A stretch of 64,000 nt of DNA, from NCBI GenBank assembly GCA_041689615.1, contig JBDNFW010000036.1, forward strand, positions 79,022 through 143,021, given 5' to 3'. Below are positions 1 to 6,426 of this stretch, piece by piece. Within the stretch, counting starts at the first letter, position 1, and each line of letters starts with the position of its first letter. This stretch comes from UBA7359 sp041689615 (GTDB taxonomy: Bacteria > Pseudomonadota > Gammaproteobacteria > Eutrophobiales > Eutrophobiaceae). The translations under genes and the position numbers were made by a program. The notes under the pieces are model-generated. The model was not told the origin of the DNA, searched no databases, and worked only from the letters and a program-made list of their open reading frames with translations.

Positions 1-285
1 TTCTCCACCAAAATTCTTTTTAACAATAACATCACCAGTATGTCCCATTACTGTAGTTCGGCTATCTATGGTATCCAGGATGGCGCCATGTGGATGCATT
101 CCTGCATACGGCGTAGAAGTAATAGCATTTTTACCAACCAATCTTTCAGACTCTAATTGCTTCCATAACGCTGTTGCATAATTAACGTCATCGGCTGAAC
201 CGAAAGGTGGTGCCGCCCATGCACTGATAAAAAAGCTGGCAAGCAAAAAGGCAATCATAATTGTAAATGTAGTTTTAACTTTCAT
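1..285 (-). CDS. Cytochrome P460-like c-type haem protein, partial (C-terminus beyond window edge)
   Basis: Only the first 95 codons are inside the window; the gene runs off the left edge. The start is the ATG at 285, preceded by a clear AAGGAG ribosome site 5-7 bases upstream. The N-terminus is a signal peptide ending near SAWA, and the mature part begins APPFGS. From there it closely parallels the complete paralogue at 1713-2282: both contain LVGKN, STPY, GMHPHGAILDT and GDVIVKKNFGGE. The CxxCH haem site of that paralogue would lie in the missing part. The start overlaps the stop of the upstream propeller gene by 11 bases, so it is the last visible gene of this operon. Unlike the paralogue it has no lipobox cysteine. 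The family assignment rests on the paralogue. Confidence 0.75.
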   Translation of the reverse strand, partial: MKVKTTFTIMIAFLLASFFISAWAAPPFGSADDVNYATALWKQLESERLVGKNAITSTPYAGMHPHGAILDTIDSRTTVMGHTGDVIVKKNFGGE

Positions 286-1318
286 CGTAATCTCCTTGTT
301 GGTTTGAGGAATCAAAAACCTTTACTGTGCTAAAGGTATTAAATCTTTTAGAAATAAATACGAAAACATCATCTTTGATTAAAATAGGTACGCCAACTAT
401 GTCATTGCTAATATGTTTTTGCCATTTAACATGGCCATCACTCGCATCAACTTTAACCAGTTTGCCTAGATTATTTGAGATCATGACTGTTCCTTGTTTC
501 GGATAAACTTGCACCGATAAATACCCGCCCATCTTGTATTCCCACAGTAATTTCCCATTACTTAAATTTACGCTTTGTAAATAACCATCCATCGTCCCCA
601 ATACAATTTCATTATTTATGACTGTCGGAGAAAAACTTGGAACATCATTCTTGTGTGTCCAGATAAAGCTTCCATCTTTACTATTGATTAGCTGGGTTTC
701 ATTACCAAATGTACTAATAACAACCTGATTATCACCAGCACTTATCGGTCGATAAACCAATTCTTGTGATATCCATTTTTTCCAGAGCATGGTTCCTGTG
801 GCTTTATCCAATGCACTTATATAAGGTCTATTGCCACCAATCACCAAAGTCTCACCAACTAGAGCAGGCGGATAAACCCAACCTTCAAACTTTCTGGACC
901 ACAATACCTCTCCAGTCTGTAAATCAATTGCCTGAAACAAATCTGCCTTGCTTCCAACAAAGGCAATATTGTTTTCCACCACCGGAGAAAAAAGCGTGTT
1001 ATTAGTCTGAATATTACTAATTATTGAACCTGTTAACTTATCCAGAATGTACAAACCTGTACTACTCCCGACAAGTAAGTAATCTCCAACAATTACAGGT
1101 TCAAATGTTTGTTTCTTTGATAAGACATTCCATTCAACCTCTAATGTTTCTATATTAATCTTGCTAACACCCGAATCGGATAAATAGATGGATTCATTAT
1201 CGATAAAAGGGTTCTCAGGATAAACAACATCGGCTATAGCATTTAATGGCATATTCAAGAACGAAATAAGAATCAGGCTAATAATATATATATTTAAATG
1301 TTTCATATTTTTTCCCAT
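275..1318 (-). CDS. PQQ-type beta-propeller repeat protein, exported
   Basis: 347 residues. A hydrophobic signal peptide of about 25 residues is followed by repeated blade motifs of the PQQ-binding/YWTD-like propeller class, such as DLQTGEVLW, DKATGTMLW, NLSNGKLLW and DASDGHVKW. These are the characteristic x-G-x-x-x-W blade ends. It looks like a periplasmic eight-bladed scaffold protein (BamB or quinoprotein-like). No complete quinoprotein dehydrogenase signature was recognised, so catalysis cannot be claimed. An ATG at 1306 (MKHLN) would give a more usual signal peptide and has a GGGAAAA box just upstream, so the true start may be there. It lies between a cytochrome c gene and a P460-like gene in the same operon, suggesting a periplasmic electron-transfer or haem-protein assembly role. 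Confidence 0.8.
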   Translation of the reverse strand: MGKNMKHLNIYIISLILISFLNMPLNAIADVVYPENPFIDNESIYLSDSGVSKINIETLEVEWNVLSKKQTFEPVIVGDYLLVGSSTGLYILDKLTGSIISNIQTNNTLFSPVVENNIAFVGSKADLFQAIDLQTGEVLWSRKFEGWVYPPALVGETLVIGGNRPYISALDKATGTMLWKKWISQELVYRPISAGDNQVVISTFGNETQLINSKDGSFIWTHKNDVPSFSPTVINNEIVLGTMDGYLQSVNLSNGKLLWEYKMGGYLSVQVYPKQGTVMISNNLGKLVKVDASDGHVKWQKHISNDIVGVPILIKDDVFVFISKRFNTFSTVKVFDSSNQQGDYDES

Positions 1319-1341
1319 GCACGTATCCAGATTGAAAAGAC

Positions 1342-1680
1342 TTATTCGTTCAGTGAGCTTATATAAGCCACGACATCTTCTATAGCTTCATCATCTTTAA
1401 GTGTCATTGCCATTTGCCGCATCTGATGACCGTACTTATCTTCCTCGTGTGTCCCTCTGATACCCTGTTTAAAGTTTTTTAATTGACGAATAAGGTACCA
1501 GTCATGTTGTCCTTTTAAGCGTGGCGCTCCAATCTCTTCATTGCCTTCAGCGTTAGAGCCATGACAACTGGCACACATGCCAAAATAACGTTTACCCACC
1601 TCAGGATCACCTTCAGCGTGTAGCGTTACAGGAATAAATAAAAATGGTACCAACATTCCAAACATAATTTTCCAAATCAT
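1342..1680 (-). CDS. Class I cytochrome c (c553/c5-like), periplasmic
   Basis: 112 residues with a signal peptide (cleavage near LHAEG), then a single CASCH haem-binding site at about residue 36-40 in the context MCASCHGSNAEG. A C-terminal methionine-rich stretch (HQMRQMAMTL) may supply the sixth haem ligand, and the protein ends in an amphipathic helix (DDEAIEDVVAYISSL). This is the standard small soluble cytochrome c fold, a one-electron carrier in the periplasm. It sits between the lipoprotein P460-like gene upstream and the propeller gene downstream, all on the minus strand with short gaps, so it is probably their redox partner. What donates and accepts its electrons cannot be read from the sequence. 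Confidence 0.88.
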   Translation of the reverse strand: MIWKIMFGMLVPFLFIPVTLHAEGDPEVGKRYFGMCASCHGSNAEGNEEIGAPRLKGQHDWYLIRQLKNFKQGIRGTHEEDKYGHQMRQMAMTLKDDEAIEDVVAYISSLNE

Positions 1681-1712
1681 TATTGTTTTTTATGTCCCGC
1701 TACAAACATCAA

Positions 1713-2282
1713 CTATTTGCGATCATTGTTAAAAACCATGTCTCCGCCCGGAGCACTTGTGTGACATGCAATACAACCCTGATCCATTCCTTTAGCAACA
1801 CGGCCGGCAAGCTGCATGCCTTTTGGATTCTTCATTACTGATCCATCAGGGGCATATTTAACCCAAAACCAGTCTTTATTTTCAGCGTCATAACCTTTCT
1901 CACGTCGATACATTACGGTAACGGCCTTCAACCATTTATCAGGATCATTGGCGACAGCTTCTTTTGAAATATTTTCTCCGCCAAAATTTTTCTTGACGAT
2001 GACATCACCATGATTACCATTTAGTGACAATGTAGATTGCATCGTGTCCAAAATGGCACCATGTGGATGCATGCCTGTATACGGTGTTGAACTTATGCTA
2101 TTTTTACCCACCAGCTTTTGTTTCGTCATTTCTTTCCAGAGACTGGCCGCATAACTCGCATCTTGGCTAGTTCCAAATGGTGGAGCCATTGCTGCAGATT
2201 TTTTAGTATTGAAGTAATTACACCCAGATAATAATAGTGTGATTATTGCTATTGATGAATACACTTTGTATGTTGGCATCAT
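1713..2282 (-). CDS. Cytochrome P460-like c-type haem lipoprotein
   Basis: 189 residues. The N-terminus has a lipobox (LLLSGC), so the protein is probably lipid-anchored in the envelope. The body matches the cytochrome P460 type layout: GMHPHGAILDT, GDVIVKKNFGGE, a WLKAVTVMYRREKGYD strand, DWFWVKYAPDG, and a C-terminal CIACH haem attachment site (about residue 172-176). Characterised P460 and cytochrome c'-beta proteins oxidise hydroxylamine or bind NO; which applies here is unknown. It is the first gene of the four-gene operon and has a close paralogue at the operon's other end (1-285). A TGTAAG-N17-GGTCTAC motif lies 33 bases upstream. Family assignment is by motif only. Confidence 0.72.
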   Translation of the reverse strand: MMPTYKVYSSIAIITLLLSGCNYFNTKKSAAMAPPFGTSQDASYAASLWKEMTKQKLVGKNSISSTPYTGMHPHGAILDTMQSTLSLNGNHGDVIVKKNFGGENISKEAVANDPDKWLKAVTVMYRREKGYDAENKDWFWVKYAPDGSVMKNPKGMQLAGRVAKGMDQGCIACHTSAPGGDMVFNNDRK

Positions 2283-2314
2283 GATCGTTTTCCCCGCCCT
2301 GTAAAGGTTAATAA

Positions 2315-2344
2315 GTAGACCCGCCTAGAGACGAAATCCTTACA
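2315..2344 (-). promoter_or_regulatory. Candidate ECF-type promoter for the haem-protein operon
   Basis: Read on the minus strand this is TGTAAG, a 17-base spacer and GGTCTAC, 33 bases before the ATG at 2282. The divergent sigma-factor gene has a near copy, TGTAAC-N17-GGTCAT, at 2432-2460. Two matching half-sites facing opposite ways around one ECF gene suggest a shared regulon. The match is by eye and the -10 element is short. Confidence 0.45.
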
Positions 2345-2431
2345 AAATATTTTATTGAACGGATATAACATCATTAAAAATGAGTGCTGATGAGCCGATA
2401 TCCATGAATTTAAAAAGAATTTAAAAAATAA

Positions 2432-2460
2432 TGTAACGAAAGCGGGCTTGATCGGGTCAT
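2432..2460 (+). promoter_or_regulatory. Candidate autoregulatory ECF promoter of the first sigma factor
   Basis: TGTAAC, a 17-base spacer, then GGTCAT ending at 2460. The sigma-factor ATG is at 2467, only 6 bases after the -10-like element, and no ribosome-binding site is visible before it, so the transcript would be leaderless or nearly so. The motif resembles the one on the other strand at 2315-2344. Confidence 0.42.
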
Positions 2461-2466
2461 ATATAT

Positions 2467-2979
2467 ATGTGGGATAAACAATCTCGATTTGTGGCTCTGG
2501 TTAAAGTCTATTCAGACGACCTGTATCGCTTTGCTTATTGGTTATGTCATGACAAGGATGTGGCAGATGATCTGGTTCAAGAAACAATGGCAAGGGCATG
2601 GCGAGCACTTGATAACCTGCGTGACGACAAAGCAGCTAAAGCCTGGTTATTTACCACCTTACGGCGTGAAAATGCCAGACGATTTGAACGGATTCAACCA
2701 AAACTGGTTGATATCGAACTCGATTCAATTGCAGACAACAGAGACGATTATGACACCAGTACCGAAGCATATGTATTACGTCAATCACTGGCTGAATTAG
2801 CAATAGAATATCGTGAGCCATTACTACTGCAAGTTCTGGCTGGTTATAATTGTAATGAAATTGCAGAAATACTGAATATTACTACTGGTGCTGTAACAAC
2901 ACGTTTATTTCGCGCCCGCCAACAATTACGTAAAAGCATGTCCGGTGATAATTATCAATCAGAGGTAAACGTATTATGA
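2467..2979 (+). CDS. ECF-family RNA polymerase sigma factor
   Basis: 170 residues. Region 2 is at about residues 10-75 (DDLYRFAYWL, ADDLVQETMARAW, WLFTTLRREN), followed by a short acidic linker and region 4 at about 110-160 (LLLQVLAGYNCNEIAEIL, then GAVTTRLFRARQQLR, the helix-turn-helix). This is the usual ECF size without an N- or C-terminal extension. The start at 2467 is needed to keep region 2 intact. The stop overlaps the start of the next gene (ATGA), so the two are translationally coupled, as expected for a sigma/anti-sigma pair. Its likely targets are itself and the divergent cytochrome operon, inferred from the shared motif. Confidence 0.92.
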   Translation: MWDKQSRFVALVKVYSDDLYRFAYWLCHDKDVADDLVQETMARAWRALDNLRDDKAAKAWLFTTLRRENARRFERIQPKLVDIELDSIADNRDDYDTSTEAYVLRQSLAELAIEYREPLLLQVLAGYNCNEIAEILNITTGAVTTRLFRARQQLRKSMSGDNYQSEVNVL

Positions 2980-3677
2980 ACTGTATAGAATTTCGTCATA
3001 TTTGCACTTCAACACCTAAATGCAAAGATGTAGCTTATTTAGAACATCAAAAGACATGCTCTTCCTGTGCAAAATTTGCCAAGGAAACAGATTTGTTTAA
3101 TCGCTATCTACATAAAGCTGTTAATGTATCACCATCACCTGATCTTGTGGTACGCATCTTATTAAGACAATCATTATCCAGAGATAAACGCAGTCGCTTG
3201 AATTATTATTTCTCGAGTGCACTGGCAGCCTCTTTATTATTAGTCGTTAGTATGATTTTTATTACTTTACACAAACAAGAACCGGCATTGGAACAAGTTA
3301 TAACCAGCTACATTAAAAATAATCCTCAACTTCCAATAACAAAACAAAACATACATCATATTGAATTGAAACGTCTGTTCGCTTCAGTTAATTTGAGTCT
3401 GGATGGTGATTTAGGCATAGTCAAATTTGCTAAACCCTGTTACATCAATGAACAATTAAGCTTGCATCTAATACTTGCCGGTGACAAGGGCTCTGTAACT
3501 GTACTCCTGATGCCAAACAGCTCAGTTAATAACACAATCAAAGTCAATAATACTAGTCTAAATGGAATTATTGTTCCCTGCCCAAAAGGTAGTATGGCTA
3601 TACTGGGAGCTTCGGGAGAAGCTTTAGATCAAATCAAGCAACGCTTCCAAAACTCTATCACATGGATTGGCGCATAA
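2976..3677 (+). CDS. DUF3379-type membrane anti-sigma factor
   Basis: 233 residues. The N-terminal cytoplasmic part has a zinc-finger-like arrangement, HQKTCSSCAKF (H-x3-C-x2-C) at about residues 24-34, typical of zinc-binding anti-sigma domains. One transmembrane helix lies at about residues 78-97 (SSALAASLLLVVSMIFITL), and the remaining ~130 residues form an extracytoplasmic domain containing two cysteines (KPCYI and IVPCPKG). DUF3379 proteins are commonly found paired with ECF sigma factors. It overlaps the sigma gene by 4 bases. The periplasmic cysteine pair could act as a redox or ligand sensor, which is inference. Confidence 0.78.
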   Translation: MNCIEFRHICTSTPKCKDVAYLEHQKTCSSCAKFAKETDLFNRYLHKAVNVSPSPDLVVRILLRQSLSRDKRSRLNYYFSSALAASLLLVVSMIFITLHKQEPALEQVITSYIKNNPQLPITKQNIHHIELKRLFASVNLSLDGDLGIVKFAKPCYINEQLSLHLILAGDKGSVTVLLMPNSSVNNTIKVNNTSLNGIIVPCPKGSMAILGASGEALDQIKQRFQNSITWIGA

Positions 3678-3704
3678 ATTTTATGACAAAACAATAAAAT
3701 ACTA

Positions 3705-3727
3705 TCTACATGCTGTAGACTTTTTAA
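3705..3727 (+). terminator. Weak candidate terminator after the anti-sigma gene
   Basis: A 6-bp inverted repeat (TCTACA, loop TGC, TGTAGA) is followed by CTTTTTA. The stem is short and mostly AT, so this is a weak call. The rest of 3678-3939 holds no gene; an AGTGTT-A-AACACT palindrome at 3863-3875 is the only other structure noticed. Confidence 0.3.
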
Positions 3728-3939
3728 AAGACAACGCATCTGTATTCATGTTAAAAATAGTTAAGTTTTTCTAACATCTAAACTATCTTCATTACCCGCA
3801 GATTCTCCAATAATGAGGCGGTTTCAGTACACCAAGCTATGGAAAAAATGGTAACATCCGCTAGTGTTAAACACTGCCTATCCTTAGTGAGTAGCTTAGA
3901 TCTAAAAAACTTCACCCATCACAAACAAATGTTTAATTT

Positions 3940-4641
3940 ATGATTGTTGGCAACTTTATTACGGCAATTGTACCTGCTTATAATGAAGCGATAGCTATTA
4001 GCCAGGTTGTTTCCTCGCTACGTAATCTATCCATTGATGATGTCCCTCTCATTGATGAGATAATTGTCGTCGATAATAACTCAACAGATCAAACAGCTTC
4101 GATTGCGAAAGCGGAGGGTGCGCGAGTTGTCCATGCGCATGAACGCGGCTACGGTTCTGCCTGTTTTGCGGGACTTATGGCCATTAATAAAACAGATATT
4201 GTTGTATTTGTGGACGGGGATCACTCTGTCGTGCCTGAGGATGTTCGCCGTGTGTGTGAAGCCATTGTACCTGGGACGGATTTGGTGATTGGATCACGCA
4301 TACTTGGCAAAATAGACTCTGGTGCCATGACTTTGCTGCAACGTTTAGGAAATGCGTTAGCTTGTCAGCTGTTACGATGGCGATTTAAAAGTCGAACCTC
4401 GGATTTGGGACCACTACGCGCAATCCGTTTTTCCAGACTTAATGCTCTGAATATGAAAGACCGCCGATACGGCTGGACTGCGGAAATGCAGGTCAACGCT
4501 TTGCAACAAGGATTGAATGTAGTTGAAATTCCAATTCATCTTCGCTGTCGTATTGGACAATCAAAAATTTCCGGCACCTGGCGTGGAGCTTGTTTGGCCG
4601 GATTTGATATTCTGCACGTGATATTAAGACCCTTGCCGTGA
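3940..4641 (+). CDS. Family 2 glycosyltransferase (DPM1/polyprenyl-phosphate sugar transferase-like)
   Basis: 233 residues with a GT-A fold. The N-terminus has VPAYNEA, then DEIIVVDNNSTDQT and VVFVDGDHSVVPEDV, carrying the metal-binding Asp motifs. SRTSDLGPLRAIRF and a C-terminal RIGQSKISGTW region match dolichyl-phosphate-mannose synthase-like enzymes, which load a sugar onto a polyprenyl phosphate. There is no C-terminal membrane domain, so it would be a soluble or peripheral enzyme. The convergent neighbour at 4985-6280 is a GT-C-like membrane protein of the kind that uses polyprenyl-phosphate sugars, so the pair could work together. The sugar and the acceptor are not known. Confidence 0.82.
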   Translation: MIVGNFITAIVPAYNEAIAISQVVSSLRNLSIDDVPLIDEIIVVDNNSTDQTASIAKAEGARVVHAHERGYGSACFAGLMAINKTDIVVFVDGDHSVVPEDVRRVCEAIVPGTDLVIGSRILGKIDSGAMTLLQRLGNALACQLLRWRFKSRTSDLGPLRAIRFSRLNALNMKDRRYGWTAEMQVNALQQGLNVVEIPIHLRCRIGQSKISGTWRGACLAGFDILHVILRPLP

Positions 4642-4763
4642 ATATTACTCTTTATCGCCATTCACTTTATCCTATCGGGAGTTGATATTGGCTAGACTGC
4701 TCGGGCTGTGTATTAACAAAATTTTTGAAGTGCCATTATCCATATCCTTACCTGGAAATATCG

Positions 4764-5006
4764 TCATCGGCGCTTCTTTTTCTTTCCGGATTGTTTCTTT
4801 CCTAACTGAGTAAGTTTATTGAGACCCCAAAGCAACCCGATGAAGATAACAACACCCATGACAAATAATAAAAGCTCGCTCATGGGATCTCGATTCGCCT
4901 GATAGTCCTGCCAAGCATCAACACTGTTTGCAAAAGTATTCGCACTAAACGCAAGCCATAGGTATAACCCGATCAATATTTGATTTATGTTTGTTTTTTT
5001 TTGCAA
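4764..5006 (-). CDS. Small membrane protein of unknown function
   Basis: 80 residues. There is an N-terminal hydrophobic signal-like segment (ILIGLYLWLAFSANTFA), a short polar stretch, a transmembrane helix at about 43-62 (ELLLFVMGVVIFIGLLWGL) and a very basic tail (KKQSGKKKKRR). It overlaps the 3' end of the GT-C-like gene by 22 bases on the same strand, so the two are co-transcribed. I do not recognise the family. It may be a small partner or stabiliser of the membrane glycosyltransferase, but only position supports that. Confidence 0.6.
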   Translation of the reverse strand: MQKKTNINQILIGLYLWLAFSANTFANSVDAWQDYQANRDPMSELLLFVMGVVIFIGLLWGLNKLTQLGKKQSGKKKKRR

Positions 5007-6280
5007 AATACAATTTCTCCTTGTTTAAATATTGCAGTTACGACTAAGACAGCACTTGAGATTAACCATATTGTATGAGGTTCCTCTAATTGTACGGAAT
5101 AATATGTTAAGTGTGTCGTCGCCATAAAACAAAAAAGATAGATGGCACGAGTTGCTATCGCTAATGGCAATATAACAAGAAGATACCAGGGAAACCCCAT
5201 GCTGGAGAACAAAAATACTATTAGAAAGAGTTCAAAGACGATAATAATCGGCTGCTGACTATATCGCCTGTCGATAAACAATAAGTACAGAACCAATGCA
5301 CCGCCGGCACTGGTCAATAACCATTTAGCCTGTTCTACCGTCAGCCATAAATTGAGTCCGTAAAATAATACGCCATAGCCTTCGATATGATGAAAAAATG
5401 TAAGTAAATTTCCGAAAGGATGGCCGGGAAAGAAACAAAGAAATCCTGTCATCGTTAAGATAGCTATAAACAAAAAATGTTTAAGACGCTGCCTGTAGCT
5501 TGGAAACGTTAGCAACCATGCCGGCAATAATAATACAGGTACCAATTTTGTAAGAATTGCAGCACTTAATGCGGTACTTGCCAACGCAAGTCGATGCGAT
5601 TGTGCGGCATAAATAAATAAAAGTATCCACAACAAAGTCCAAATTTCCAGATGCGCGGAATGCACTCCTTCTATCAATACCAGTGGAGACCACAAATATG
5701 CGAGCAGCCAGCGTCTTGGTAATTGTAATTGATCCAGTATTTTTAATAATATCCCAGCACATAAAAGATCAGCCGTAAGATTCATTCCCCGCCATTCAGT
5801 CAGGGTACCGCCCAGCCAGGAGGTAATAGCAAACAGTCCTTCTGCCAATGGCGGATAAATAGTTTTGACTTCCGGTTTAGGAATATCAAGGCCACCGAGA
5901 GCGGGAAAATCTATCGGAACGATATCGTAAGGATTTAATCCTGCTAATAACAATTTTCCGTCAAACAGATAACGTAGATAGTCGTTGGCAAGATAAGGGG
6001 GAATCTGTATCAGTAAAATACGGTAACTCAAAGCAAACAATATCACGATCCACCAGAACACAGGACGTGATGTAAAGAATACGTAATGTAGTGAGATCAA
6101 GTGAGCAATCCAGACCATGACAAGTCCAGCCACATAATGCTCTGGCGGTGTCGCGCCAAACAGCATCAGACTAAATCCTGTGAACTGTGTCAGGCCTAAT
6201 AGCGACAAGTAAATCGGCCAACCACTTTTCCTAAGAAAGGTATTTAAAAAGTTATCATTGGAGCGTAACAAAACGATCAT
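4985..6280 (-). CDS. GT-C-like membrane glycosyltransferase (GT87/mannosyltransferase type)
   Basis: 431 residues, with about ten to twelve hydrophobic helices along its length. Before residue ~150 there is a loop with NDYLRYLFDGKLLLAGLNPYD and later TIYPPLAEGLF, an arrangement typical of polyprenyl-phosphate-sugar-dependent GT-C enzymes, in which the first extracytoplasmic loop carries the catalytic acidic residue. Such proteins transfer sugars on the periplasmic face. It is followed by an overlapping 80-residue membrane protein and faces a polyprenyl-phosphate sugar synthase-like gene (3940-4641). The assignment to GT87 rather than another GT-C family is uncertain; no close homologue was recognised. 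Confidence 0.68.
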   Translation of the reverse strand: MIVLLRSNDNFLNTFLRKSGWPIYLSLLGLTQFTGFSLMLFGATPPEHYVAGLVMVWIAHLISLHYVFFTSRPVFWWIVILFALSYRILLIQIPPYLANDYLRYLFDGKLLLAGLNPYDIVPIDFPALGGLDIPKPEVKTIYPPLAEGLFAITSWLGGTLTEWRGMNLTADLLCAGILLKILDQLQLPRRWLLAYLWSPLVLIEGVHSAHLEIWTLLWILLFIYAAQSHRLALASTALSAAILTKLVPVLLLPAWLLTFPSYRQRLKHFLFIAILTMTGFLCFFPGHPFGNLLTFFHHIEGYGVLFYGLNLWLTVEQAKWLLTSAGGALVLYLLFIDRRYSQQPIIIVFELFLIVFLFSSMGFPWYLLVILPLAIATRAIYLFCFMATTHLTYYSVQLEEPHTIWLISSAVLVVTAIFKQGEIVFCKKKQT

Positions 6281-6426
6281 GCAAAGTTTTAACTGAGCAA
6301 TAACTGATGATAAGATCGGTGCATTACCTCTTGTTTACACACAGATATGAACACCTTTTATAATGCCTTACCCAGTCTTTTTTCATTTTTTAGTCCACCT
6401 TAAGTATCCATTACCTGATGTACTGC

